Source: Nemertoderma westbladi
Taxonomy: Eukaryota > Xenacoelomorpha > Nemertodermatida > Nemertodermatidae
DNA length: 49,582 nucleotides
Assembly (NCBI GenBank): GCA_032718475.1
Contig: JAUCBJ010007394.1
Span: 1-49,582 of the forward strand
Direction of reading: 5' to 3'
Part shown: positions 31,855 through 42,644 of the stretch, piece after piece
How the letters are laid out: each line of letters opens with the position of its first letter
Numbering within the stretch: the stretch's first letter is position 1
Translations under genes and position numbers: made by a program
The notes under the pieces: model-generated
The model's database searches: none
Seen by the model: the letters and a program-made list of their open reading frames with translations, nothing else
What the model was told of the DNA's origin: nothing

Positions 31855-32700
31855 TGTGGTGATCAGCAGCAAGGACATACAAAATATGAAACACAACAAT
31901 ATCAAATTACAAAAAACGTTATAAATAATATAACGCCATCTAGGGAAGTTTACAGGAAACAACAAAATTGTGCTAGAATAATCCTGACCGCTGATTGGAG
32001 GATAACAAAGAGGGATAGATAGGTAGGATAATACCGGTAAGTAAGTAATATATCAAGATATGGTCAGTACAATACAGTACCTACACGACAAATGGTACAT
32101 GCAGATTGGCAGACAGCCCCTATGTTTTGCAAAATTTGTCAGAAAACCAGCTGATTTATCCTACAGTAATAATAATTTAACGCATGTTAATTTTGGATAA
32201 ATAAATATATTATAACTACAATAACAGTTACACTGATGCTGCACGAAGACCCCACGCAAATTCTACTTGGAAAATTTTCAAACTTTTGCCAAACAACATG
32301 TGTACCAAGTTTGGATAGATTTCATCAAGGATTGGCCGAGTTATTAACGTTTAAAATAAAATACTGAAAAAAAACGCGACAGAACGACAGGTTGATTAAT
32401 GGTACCACTACGCTAAGGCTCTCTCACTTCGTGGCTCGCCCCACAGTAGTAGTTTAGATTCGTGTTTCTTTTTGGATGTCTGACATCTGACTGTCTGATG
32501 TATGTACAGATGTATTTTGATTTATCTGTTTTGATTAGATTTATCTGCAGTATTATGTTCTGATGTTATGAACTAACAAACTAATCGTTTTAGCCAGCCT
32601 GCCAGTTAACGGCAGATTTTCTTCAGGGAAACCAGAAAAACTAAGTGGTAGATTGCCACGGAACCCGGGTTCGACCTTATCCTGTTATCCAACTTTCACA
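31855..32700 (+). repeat. 5' LTR, interrupted by a 360-bp insertion
   Basis: Starts TGTGGTGATCAGCAG and ends ACTTTCACA, i.e. TG...CA. LTR sequence is 31855-32084 and 32445-32700; between them lies an unrelated repeat. Compared with the 3' LTR I see substitutions in TTGTGCTAG/TTGCGTTAG (two), ACCTAC/ATCTAC and CCAACTTT/CCAGCTTT. Confidence 0.95.
32085..32444 (+). mobile_element. Interspersed repeat inserted in the 5' LTR, copy 2
   Basis: Absent from the 3' LTR at the position CTAC|AGTAGTAG, so it inserted after the retrotransposon. Its right 205 bp (32240-32444) matches the repeat at 2177-2392 and ends in CGTGGCTCGCCCCAC. The left 155 bp has no clear partner in the window. No inverted termini are seen and any target duplication would be very short (AC). 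Confidence 0.85.
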
Positions 32701-32702
32701 TT

Positions 32703-32719
32703 TGGGGGCTCGTCCGGGA
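32703..32719 (+). promoter_or_regulatory. Primer-binding site, tRNA-Pro type
   Basis: TGGGGGCTCGTCCGGGA, two bases after the 5' LTR, is complementary to the 3' end of proline tRNA. It is the same site used by murine gammaretroviruses. It would prime minus-strand DNA synthesis. Confidence 0.9.
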
Positions 32720-33203
32720 GGATTTTTTTTCTTCCTGGTTGCTGCTGCTGGTTATAGACTTGTTACTTGTACCGTCAGACCGTTGGGCGTAGATATCGAT
32801 TGTTGGTTATCGGTAAACTGGCTGACTTTGGACTTGTACCGGTAATATCAAGCATTCAGACAGTCAGCGAGTCAGGGTATGACAGACGTTTTTGGATTCG
32901 AAAATGATAGCGATAGTACCGGTAGTAGATGCGGAGGGTCTGACCAAACGCAAATAGCCGTCGGTCCGAGAGAAGAATCAAGTTGGACGGACATAAACTT
33001 AAATAGTCCGGCGGTTGTCGTTCCTGGTTCCGGTTGCGACCGTCCTACTGTCCTAGATATTCTGAAACGCAGTCTCACGGTAGCAATCGGTTTCCTGCAG
33101 TACCGGTACCAGGAGAAGGGGACGATTACATACATCCTAATAGAGAGCAGCAAGGTACCGATACCTGTATACAGCTTGAACCAGTGAACGCGACGCACCG
33201 ATA
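32720..33203 (+). other. Retrotransposon leader
   Basis: Untranslated region between the primer site and gag. A 102-codon frame (32879-33187, MTDVFGFENDSDS...) is open here but resembles no gag domain I recognise and ends 17 bases before the gag ATG. It may be a diverged gag N-terminus or chance. Confidence 0.5.
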
Positions 33204-34064
33204 ATGGCGGATATCAGGAAGGGACCGGAAATATTCGACGGGCGTGGAGATGTTGATTCCTGGGTTAGTGCATTACAGCGATTGGGACGTCTTCGAAGAT
33301 GGAATTACGTGATGATGGGAAGGGTTGCTTCCGTTTATGTGTCAGGTACCGGTACCGCGGCTCGCGTAATAGAAGAATTACCTACTGAACAACAAGTCGA
33401 TTTTGATATCGTAGTAGCCGCTCTGCGAGCTAGATTTAGGCCTTTACCCCCCGAGGTTATATGTTGTAAGCTGTTAGATTGTAGGCTTGGAATAAATGAA
33501 ACTATAGAGGAGTATGTAGATAAACTCCAGAAATGGGGACAGCAAGCCTGGGTAGATATGAATGGTGCGCAACGAGATCGGTTATTACTTACAGTTTTTT
33601 ACAGAGGCATACCCTCTGATTTGGCTTTTAGGATTAGAAACAGCCATCCGCAATCGTTTGACGAGGCTGTACGTATGGCGCGTAATGAAGAAATTTATTT
33701 AGCGTAGGCGAACCATTTAAATTACGGTGATCAAGCTGGACGTATTGATCGAAATACCGGTATTGATTCTAATAGGCCAAAGCATACCTTTTTGCCGGAA
33801 AGTGGTGTACATGGATATGTAAACAATACGGCGAGTTTTAATAGAAATTCTACTGTACCGAGTAGACCGGTTACCGTTGATCCAAAAATAAATAAATTAG
33901 AAAGTGAGATACAAGAATTACGGAAACAAATTTCCGGTATGCAGTACCAGCCAGCTCCTGTACGTCCGTTTACTGCATGGAATAAGAGTAGAACAGATTC
34001 TGGTCCAAACCATTCTGAAAGGAGTAGTGATACATTAGCCTACAGTAGTGGTAGACCTGTATAG
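33204..34064 (+). pseudogene. gag: gag, capsid part, with internal stop
   Basis: The ATG at 33204 opens MADIRKGPEIFDGRGDVDSW, the start of a retrotransposon gag (Retrotrans_gag) domain. Landmarks are W in DSWVSALQ, then FDIVVAALRARFRPL and LDCRLGINETIEEYVDKLQ. This domain builds the capsid shell around element RNA. The frame is interrupted by a single TAG at 33705-33707 and then stays open in the same frame to 34064, including a probable coiled-coil stretch (INKLESEIQELRKQISGM). The zinc-knuckle part lies in another frame from about 34048. Either the copy is damaged or one of these sites is recoded. Confidence 0.85.
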
Positions 34065-35439
34065 CCCTTATTTGACTGAGCCAAGAAGGTCAATTATTCA
34101 AAGTGAACATTTTCAGGGAAGTAATAATATGACACCCCGTAGGAATGTAACATGTTTTAACTGCAATGAATTTGGCCATTACAGTACCCAATGTCCCCAG
34201 CCGTTTGCTTCCCGTAATGTTCAGCCACGGAGAGATATTGTTTGTTTTAATTGTAACGAGTCTGGACATTACAGTACCCATTGCCCAAGATCTCAAACAT
34301 CCCGATTTAATAGATCGAGTGACGATGTCAGACGTACTTATCCATACAGACCGAGACCTTCCCCACTAAGTACTGGTAGCAATATGTGTCAGCCATCCCA
34401 ATATGTGCCACACCCTACTCCACCGCCCAGTAGGTTTAGTACGGATGCTGGTACACCGGCTTCGAGTTTTGAAAATAATCACATACGGTATACAACGCAT
34501 ACGAATCGCGATTGGTACATACCTATACATATAGGACGTACAAAGATGGTTGGTTTGGTAGATAGCGGTTCAGATTTTACTATAATGGATATACGTAAAT
34601 TACCAAAGGATTGTGAACTGGGAGCCAGTAGTATACCATCTATTAAGGGTGTAGGAGGGTTAATGCCAGTATTAGGTGAAGTGCATCTACCGATTGTTAT
34701 TACGTCAGACTTTAAAGTAGACATATTAGTGTATATTGGCGACTTACAGAAAATTGATGGTTCTGAAATTATTTTTGGTAAAGATTTTATCTACCAAGCC
34801 TGTACCTCGTTTGATTTAGTAAAGCAATGTATGATTTTACGGAATAACGAGTGTGTTTATTTTTGTAGTCCACCGACTCAGGTTATATCTAACTCAACCA
34901 CAGAACACTATACTCGCCGTATAATTATGTCAGAAAAGAGGGTTACAATACCACCAGATTCACAGGCATATATTACAGGTTGTTTGAAGGGAAAGGGAAG
35001 TAATTGTAGCTTCCCAGCAGGACCAGTTTATATTGAACCTCTGTATCAGTCGAATACTCAAACCCTACTAGCACGTTGTATTATAGATCCAATTGATAGA
35101 GAACGTGTTACATTACAAGTTTTAAACCCAAACAATTCACCAGTTACTGTTTTTAAGAACCAGAAGGTAGCATCATACTGTGACGTCACTAATTATACCT
35201 TGCGTACTTTAGAAAGTAGGGCTATCAGTACAGATAGTGTAGTTAATGATGTCAATGGTAAACAGATATTTTTACGTGAAGAATTAAAATTAGACCATTT
35301 AGACTCTGATAAACAAGCTGATGTATTGGACATTGTTGGACAGAATCCCCATTCATTTTCTTACAATGATTATGACATAGGACGGACTACACTGTTACAA
35401 CATTCTATACCTTTGAAACCTGATGCTAAACCGATGTAA
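34048..35439 (+). pseudogene. Nucleocapsid zinc knuckles and aspartic protease
   Basis: Two CCHC knuckles, CFNCNEFGHYSTQCP (about 34153) and CFNCNESGHYSTHCP (about 34240), bind nucleic acid in the gag C-terminus. Downstream, WYIPIHIGRTKMVGLVDSGSDFT holds the D-S-G active site of a retropepsin-type protease (about 34513-34585), which cleaves the polyprotein. The region after it (about 34900-35439) is the protease-RT connector. The frame ends at a TAA at 35437-35439, whereas the RT begins in a different frame at the same place, so the polyprotein is broken or shifted here. Confidence 0.88.
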
Positions 35440-37814
35440 AGCCTTATCCAATACCCGTAGCCATACGTCCAGAACTGAGAGAACGGTTAAGTAATTTACA
35501 ACGTGTAGGAGTTATACAGCCGAGTACCAGTGAATGGTCTTCTCCTCTTATTATTGTTAAGGCACCTAATAAGCCATGGCGCTTAGCTATAGACTATAGG
35601 GGACTTAATTCAGTAGCGGTTCCTCAATTTTGGCCATTACCTAATATTGATTACATGTTAGCAGAAGTTGGTGCTGCCAGACCAGAATATTTCAGTGCGT
35701 TGGATTTTAAATCCATGTTTTGGCAAGTAGAGATTAATCCGGAGGATTATGCGAAGACCGCCTTTCATACTCAGTGGGGAAACTTTGAGTTTCGTAGAAT
35801 GCCGTTTGGGCTTCAGTCATCACCCAGTACGTGTCAGAGATTAATGCAACTAGGATTAGAAGGGATAGCATGTGCTTTAGTGTACATGGATGACCTGATA
35901 TTGTATTCTAGAACGTTGGAACAGCACATAGAACTCATAGATATAGTACTACGGCGTATAAGTGAGTTAGGTCTCAAATTGAAACCATCTAAATGTTGTT
36001 TTGGAGCGAGTTCAATACACTTCCTAGGACACATTATTGATCGGGATGGTATACATACTGACCCTAAGAAAATAAGTACGATGGTCGATTTCCCCAGACC
36101 TACTTGTGTGAAGGACTTACAGAGTTTTCTGGGGCTGTGTGGATACTACAGGAAGTTTGTGAGAGATTATGGCAAATTAGTACAACCATTGTATGGCCTA
36201 ACTAAAGTAGGAGTGCCGTTTTACTGGAATGCAGATTGTGAACAAGCTTTTCTAGAACTCAAGAATCGACTCGTTTCATCGCCAATTTTATCCCACCCTG
36301 ACTTTGAACGAGAGTTTACCTTAGAAACTGATGCCAGTGGATCTGGACTTGGCGCGATACTTTGCCAAGACGATAAGGTTATAGCTTATGCTTCGCGTTC
36401 CCTGACTTGTGCTGAAGCTAAGTGGTCGATTACGGAATTAGAGGGATTAGCAGTAGTTTGGGCCGTAGCTAAGTTTCGTTTTTATTTATTGGGTCGGCAT
36501 TTTAAAGTGATTTCAGATCATAACCCCCTGCGATGCTTGTCTTGGGTTGGTGTCAATCGCCATATTACGGGTCGTCTCCAAAGGTGGGCACTGAAACTGT
36601 CAGAATACGATTATACTTTTATTTATAAGCCCGGAAAGTTTAACAGGGCTGATTGCTTATCCCGAATAAAAGTCGAACATCCTCTAGATACGACTAACAC
36701 TGTAAACAATCACAGTAACGAACTCGATGTTGAACCATTTTGTTTAATTAATGTTCCTGTAATAAACCCTGTAGACTCTACAGACGTGACTGGAGACACA
36801 GACAATTTGATGAATAACCAATCTAATGTAGTGAATGTAGATACCGATGAACTACAAGGTCTTGTAGACTTATTTAGTTGCAATGGAACGGATTCGAAGG
36901 TTTGTAACCATGACTACCAGGATAAACAGAGTTCAGTAGCAAATGACGATGATGGATGTTCATCTTACCGTGCTCCAGACACCTCAATACATGTAGATAG
37001 TTTCGCAGACGTTCAGTCTTCCTTACCTGTGTTACCTAGCAATGTGGAGTTTTGTAGTTTGTCCAGACTACGTAAACTGCAGTTGGAAGATTCAAATATT
37101 AAGGTGATGGTAGAATATTTACAAACGGGAAATAAACCAGAATTTAATCGTAAGATCTCTGAGTGTAAGAATATGGTAAAGTTACATACACAATATGTAT
37201 TAGTAGATGGTATTCTATGTCACGTCTCGGATTGTAAGACAAATAAGACAATACAAGTAGTAGTACCTAAGTTACTACGTAGACAGGTACTACTTCAGTT
37301 CCATGACCTCAGGTCACACTTAGGAATTAATAAGACGTTGAATGACATTAAAGTAAAATTTTATTGGGTAAATCTCCGGGAGGATGTAGCGCGGTACATA
37401 CATAGTTGTGATCCTTGTCAACGACGTAAAGGATCTACTAATATTCAACCATTAACTAGTTTACCAGCCCCCACCCGAGTTATGGAAAGATTGTCTATTG
37501 ATATCGTGAAAGGGTTTCCCACTAGTCCAACTGGTAATAAACTTGTTTTCACTATTACAGAACATTTAACCCGATATGTTGAACTATTACCTGTCCCTGA
37601 CGAACAGGCTGAAACTTTAGCCCGGGAATTGGTAAATAAAATATTTTGTGTATACGGTGCAGCTGAGATTATTTTATCGGATAGAGGTCCAAGTTTTACT
37701 TCGTCACTTTTCTCGGAACTGGAAAAAAATATTTGGCATTGTTCGTGTGTTAACTTCAGCGTACCACCCACAATGCAATGGTCTTACAGAAAGGGTCAAC
37801 CAATCCATGTGTAA
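35439..37814 (+). pseudogene. pol: pol: reverse transcriptase, RNase H, integrase N-part
   Basis: In order: RT with WRLAIDYRGLN (about 35578), FSALDFKSMFWQVEI (about 35691), FRRMPFGLQSSPSTCQ and the active-site YMDD (35883-35894); RNase H with ETDASGSGLGAIL (about 36330), ELEGLAVVWA and SDHNPL; a variable linker (36670-37040); the integrase HHCC zinc domain ending SCDPCQRRK (about 37407-37433); and the first two catalytic Asp of the integrase core, in LSIDIVKG and LSDRGPSFT. The protein converts element RNA into DNA and inserts it. The first visible ATG (35655) lies inside the RT, so the domain really starts upstream near 35439. The frame changes at an A7 run (37723-37729), after which 85 bases of out-of-frame reading end in TAA. 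Confidence 0.93.
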
Positions 37815-38376
37815 TATGTTAGCACTGACAGTTCGTAACCATGACAACTGGGAAGAAATGCTTCCCCTAGTACAATTTAATTATAACACTAGCGTACATT
37901 CTAGTATAGGGATGGCACCATTTACGTTGATGTTTGGTAGGGAGGCTCGTCTACCAATAGATACTCGTATTGAGCGGCCTTATAGTTTGTTGGCTGACAC
38001 AGCGACATACCCTGACGAATTACGTAAGAACTTACAAAATGCCCACAAGTTAGTTAGAGAACAACTAAGTAAAGCACAGAATAAACAAAAACGCCTCAAC
38101 GATCGTAAAGTGAAACAAAATTTGCAATCATTTGTGACAGGCGATAAAGTATTATATTTTGATCGACGCGTTAAGCGCAAGAATAATAAGTTGCGGTTCC
38201 GTTTTACCGGACCCTATGTAGTGCTCCGTAAGCGTTCGCAGTTTTCATATGAATTACGTCCTGTACGGAAACGAGTTACACCACGAACTCCAGTGTTGGT
38301 AGTGAACGCGAAAGATTTAAAGTTATATCAAGTGCGTTCATCCGCTTGTGAAAGTAATAACCAATGGACAAAGTGA
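37723..38376 (+). pseudogene. Integrase C-terminal part in shifted frame
   Basis: Continues the integrase after the frame change at the A7 run. AYHPQCNGLTERVNQSM carries the third catalytic acidic residue (E of TERVN). LVQFNYNTSVHSSIGMAPFTLMFGR is the conserved end of the core. A basic C-terminal domain (VLYFDRRVKRKNNKLRFRF, GPYVVL) resembles the GPY/F module. Stop at 38374-38376. A frame break within a homopolymer may be a sequencing error or a true mutation. Confidence 0.9.
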
Positions 38377-39268
38377 TGTCGACACACCTTAGTGTACAGT
38401 AGTACATACAGTAAGGTATACGTATATACAGTTGAACAGTGACTGATGATATTTACATAAACCAACAAACTATATGCAATATGCACTACCGTATGCAGTT
38501 TAGATCCTACTAAACATTTTGTAGGTTATTATTGCACGGTCAGTATATTATTGGTATGTATACTTGTTACTATTTAGATTAGACATATTTAGTGTTTTAT
38601 TTTATGAATGTAAATTAAACTATAAATTTTTGCTGTTCCCATTTCACCCTCTTTGTTGTCGCAGAAAAATAACTATTTAGCGGAACCGAATCCTTTAATC
38701 TCATTTGGTAGTAAATGTGGTGTTGTTTTACATTTGAATAAATGTACAGAATGTATTTTATTTTTGGATACCATAAGTTTATTGATATGTTTATTCATTC
38801 TGTAGAGACTTATTTTGTGTCTGTTTATTTCATAGAAAACTCGCCAATTGGCTATTTTGTTTGCATTGGGCGCCAAGGGAGGTCTTGAAGGTCTGTTCCT
38901 ATTGGTTATTAACTTTTTTATTAAATAATATTTGCCTATTGGCTATCATTCTGCATTGCATGTATTAATTGTTGTCTAATGACTGTCATATTCAGTAAAT
39001 TTAATTGCCTATTGGCTAAGCTACTGTAGCTGAAATTAATAACTACTTAATTCATATTGCAGTTGGTATTGGCAACTGGTAGTTGGAATGGGAATTCACA
39101 TTTCCTGTACATAAATAAATAAAGTGTACCAAGTGTGTTGGATTTTAACTAATTCTATATTCATATATTTTGTAGGTATTTTTACATTATTATTGTGCTG
39201 ATTTTATTTAGATTCGGTTCTGCAAAATATTTTTATCAAACCACTCGGCACGAGTGGTTTCCTTTCGT
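38377..39268 (+). other. Retrotransposon 3' untranslated region
   Basis: About 0.9 kb without a recognisable gene and no envelope signature. CCTATTGGCTA-type motifs recur at about 38845, 38899, 38934 and 39007; they contain inverted CCAAT boxes. CCACTCGGCACGAGTGG (39241-39257) is a 7-bp hairpin just before the polypurine tract. Confidence 0.6.
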
Positions 39269-39276
39269 GGGGGGGA
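39269..39276 (+). promoter_or_regulatory. Polypurine tract
   Basis: GGGGGGGA two bases before the 3' LTR is in the position where plus-strand DNA synthesis is primed. Confidence 0.75.
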
Positions 39277-39278
39277 TT

Positions 39279-39764
39279 TGTGGTGATCAGCAGCAAGGAC
39301 ATACAAAATATGAAACACAACAATATCAAATTACAAAAAACGTTATAAATAATATAACGCCATCTAGGGAAGTTTACAGGAAACAACAAAATTGCGTTAG
39401 AATAATCCTGACCGCTGATTGGAGGATAACAAAGAGGGATAGATAGGTAGGATAATACCGGTAAGTAAGTAATATATCAAGATATGGTCAGTACAATACA
39501 GTATCTACAGTAGTAGTTTAGATTCGTGTTTCTTTTTGGATGTCTGACATCTGACTGTCTGATGTATGTACAGATGTATTTTGATTTATCTGTTTTGATT
39601 AGATTTATCTGCAGTATTATGTTCTGATGTTATGAACTAACAAACTAATCGTTTTAGCCAGCCTGCCAGTTAACGGCAGATTTTCTTCAGGGAAACCAGA
39701 AAAACTAAGTGGTAGATTGCCACGGAACCCGGGTTCGACCTTATCCTGTTATCCAGCTTTCACA
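39279..39764 (+). repeat. 3' LTR, 486 bp
   Basis: TGTGGTGATCAGCAG ... CTTTCACA, uninterrupted. It proves that the 360-bp segment in the 5' LTR is a later insertion. Followed by TTTC, matching the bases before the 5' LTR. Confidence 0.96.
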
Positions 39765-40293
39765 TTTCGTTTTGGCACAAATGCTTTAACCTTTTATCTG
39801 CCAATGTTCCCATATGGGAACATGTACTTGTTGCTAAAAAATAAGTACTATAATATATAATATTCTTCTTAACTTGCAATATGGGACAACATAATAAATG
39901 TTTTGTCAGATTAACTGAAAATTTACCAATGATTGACAAAATTTTCGGAACAGTGGACCTCTACTTTCATGCAAAAATATGAATTTTGAACGGGATAATA
40001 TATTTGCATGAAATATACAAATAACATAGAGTTATTGTAGTAGAAAGTCCTCAAATGTTGAATCAAGTAATTTATTTGTTGTTTAAAACAATATATATGA
40101 ATGTGCAATGATTTTATGAGATACTGTACACATCTTTTTACCTCATGTTCCCATATGGGAACATTGGCCAAATGAGAGACCTAAGTAGGCCCATTGCTGC
40201 ATAACAGTACAGCGCGTATTTCTAACCCTATAATTCTACAAGTAGTATCATATTTCTGCATTCTTGATCAATTCTGCATTCTACATAGTGTTA

Positions 40294-40398
40294 GACCGGA
40301 GCTCTGGCTCCGGTCCGGATCCGGCCTGGAAAATGGTGCTCCGGTTCCGGTCCGGCTCCGGCAAAAATGAGACCGGAGGACCGGAGCTCCAGTATAAA
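40294..40398. repeat. CCGGAG/CTCCGG-rich segment
   Basis: GACCGGAGCTCTGGCTCCGG ... GGACCGGAGCTCCAG, built of the same hexamers that fill the ends of the hAT-like element at 23112-23903. It may be a diverged end of a related element, here inside the second TTAA element. Confidence 0.5.
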
Positions 40399-40599
40399 AC
40401 TGTAAAAAAGACAGACGGAGACACACAATGCACAATGTACATTGCACAATCAGTTGTCCACAGTCACAATCATCTAGGCCATCATACATCATATAGCTAC
40501 ACTGCCTACTGCTGTACTGGCCTACCAGGTGCCAGTCTGAGGCTACAAAGACAGGCCAGGCAGCAGTCAGTACACTAGTACCTACAGTACTGCTATGCA

Positions 40600-42000
40600 G
40601 CTCATAATATGTAAGTTCAAGTTCTAAAGTACACTGCACATCACACTACTGCATACTTCACTTACCTACTAAGTTACTCATAATAAGTAAGTTCTAAAGT
40701 ACACTACACAGCACACTACTGCATACTTACCTACTAAGTTACTCATAATAAGTAAGTTCTAAAATACACTAAACAGCACACTACTACATACTTACCTACT
40801 AAGTTACTCATAATAAGTAAGTTCTAAAGTACACTACACAGCACACTACTGCATACTTACCTACTAAGTTACTCATAATAAGTAAGTTCAAGTTCTAAAG
40901 TACACTACACAGCACACTACTGCATACTTACCTACTAAGTTACTCATAATAAGTAAGTTCTAAAGTACACTACACAGCACACTACTGCATACTTACCTAC
41001 TAAGTTACTCATAATAAGTATAATAAGTTAGTTCAAGTTCTAAAGTACACTACACATCACACTACTGCATACTTACCTACTAAGTTACTCATAATAAGTA
41101 AGTTCAAGTTCTAAAGTACACTACACAGCACACTACTGCATACTTCACTTACCTACTAAGTTACTCATAATAAGTAAGTTCTAAAGTACACTACACAGCA
41201 CACTACTGCATATTTAATATTTTTAATTCAGTAATGGGAATTGCTATTCTTTCGGTATTGGTTGGGCAGTGCCTGAGTGTATCTTTTTTTTTGTTTTTTT
41301 TGTATAATATTGTGCTTTCAAATTGAAAATGCGGTACCTTGGATATCGATTTAATTTAGTATTCTACAGTCGGGGTCTCAAATATTCAATGTATCCTTGT
41401 GCATTTAGGTATTAATTGTGCTACAGTATGCTGTTAAATTTGGTAGAATTAATCTGTACAGTATGTTTTATGGGCTCTGCCCGATGAATAAACTTGAAAT
41501 TGAAATTGAAAATACTTACCTACTAAGTTACTCATAATAAGTAAGTTCAAGTTCTAAAGTACACTACACAGCACACTACTGCATACTTACCTACTAAGTT
41601 ACTCATAATAAGTAAGTTCTAAAGTACACTACACAGCACACTACTGCATACTTACCTACTAAGTTACTCATAATAAGTAAGTTCTAAAGTAAACTACACA
41701 GCACACTACTGCATACTTACCTACTAAGTTACTCATAATAAGTAAGTTCTAAAGTAAACTACACAGCACACTACTGCATACTTACCTACTAAGTTACTCA
41801 TAATAAGTAAGTTCTAAAATACACTAAACAGCACACTACTGCATACTTACCTACTAAGTTACTCATAATAAGTAAGTTCTAAAGTAAACTACACAGCACA
41901 CTACTGCATACTTACCTACTAAGTTACTCATAATAAGTAAGTTCTAAAGTAAACTGCACAGCACACTACTGCATACTTACCTACTAAGTTACTCATAATA
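40600..42000. repeat. 65-bp minisatellite, about 16 copies, interrupted
   Basis: The unit runs CTACTAAGTTACTCATAATA, then AGTAAGTTCTAAAGTACACT, then ACACAGCACACTACTGCATA, then CTTAC. Some units have an extra AAGTTC (71 bp). The array is split by an unrelated 298-bp insertion at 41214-41511. Confidence 0.95.
41214..41511 (+). mobile_element. 3' tail of a non-LTR retrotransposon inside the minisatellite
   Basis: Interrupts the array between GCATA and ATACTTACC. It ends TTTTATGGGCTCTGCCCGAT, AATAAA, then TTGAAATTGAAATTGAAA. A GGGCTCTGCCC hairpin followed by a short repeated tail is typical of CR1/L2-type LINE 3' ends. No ORF remains, so this is a 5'-truncated copy. Confidence 0.6.
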
Positions 42001-42215
42001 TATAACTATGCTGTTTATTTAAAATGTTATAAATATTTACTTTGTCTGTTTAATGGCCAATGTTCCCATATGGGAACATACGCTCCCTGAGTCAAAGAGT
42101 GGGTAGTTTTGAAAAAATCGTTCTGATCCTATCATACCCAACGAATCTAAAGTCAAAAACATGATAAAGTTATAATTTTTAAAAAAATTTCGAGGGGTGG
42201 CAGGTAAAAGGTTAA

Positions 42216-42644
42216 AGGGACTAACCAAAGCAGGGCGCATATTTGCTTTGTTAATTAACAAAGCAGTCAAGTTAAAATGCAAGAAAATCAATACAAATCA
42301 TTAGTGTATACAGAAGAGTAATTTAAATGGTCGTTAAATGAGTACTGGCACCAGTTATCTTTTTGCCTGTAAGGAGTATAGTTCGGTGGGGTCTATACTG
42401 GAAATGAGTCGTAAGGACGACCGAATCTGTGCAACTACTGTAGATTTTTTTCATTATCTATTTAATAAATTGTTGCAGAAATTACAGTACGTTATTTTAT
42501 TTTCTTCAATACTAGGCTCTTTTCACTGATAAATTAATAAAGATAAGCCAACTTTACTATGGATATTCATAATAATAATACGATATGTTGGTATTTTTAA
42601 AAACACTAGCTACTGTACCATTTTTATGAATACACTAACTACCA
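42216..42644. other. AT-rich stretch without recognisable gene
   Basis: A 63-codon frame at 42338-42529 has no family signature. ACACTAGCTAC and ACACTAACTACC short repeats occur at 42602-42662, just before the LINE. Confidence 0.4.

Larger units (their letters stand above)
31855..39764 (+). mobile_element. Ty3/gypsy LTR retrotransposon
   Basis: Complete structure in order: 5' LTR (split by an insertion), proline-tRNA primer site, gag with two CCHC knuckles, aspartic protease, reverse transcriptase, RNase H, integrase, polypurine tract, 3' LTR. RT before integrase places it in the Ty3/gypsy group. It is flanked by a 4-bp duplication, TTTC. The LTRs differ by only four substitutions over 486 bp (ignoring the insertion), so the insertion is recent, yet the coding frames are broken at four places: an in-frame TAG at 33705-33707 and frame changes near 34050, 35436 and 37725. 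No envelope-like gene is seen. Confidence 0.95.
39786..42215. mobile_element. Second TTAA-flanked, piggyBac-like non-autonomous element
   Basis: TTAA at 39786-39789 and 42212-42215. Termini CCTTTTATCTGCCA (left) and CCTTTTACCTGCCA (reverse complement of 42198-42211), 13 of 14 identical. The 20-bp perfect palindrome ATGTTCCCATATGGGAACAT occurs three times: 39804-39823 directly inside the left terminus, 40145-40164 and 42060-42079. The interior is non-coding; from 40600 to 42000 it is a 65-bp minisatellite. No transposase is present. It is a different family from the TTAA element at 28487. Confidence 0.75.

Noticed and set aside
38377-39268. Envelope gene in the LTR element
   Set aside because: No long frame, signal peptide or membrane segment after the integrase.
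39719-39745. B-box-like GGGTTCGACC in the LTR
   Set aside because: There is no matching A box upstream at tRNA spacing; it is part of both LTRs and probably coincidental.
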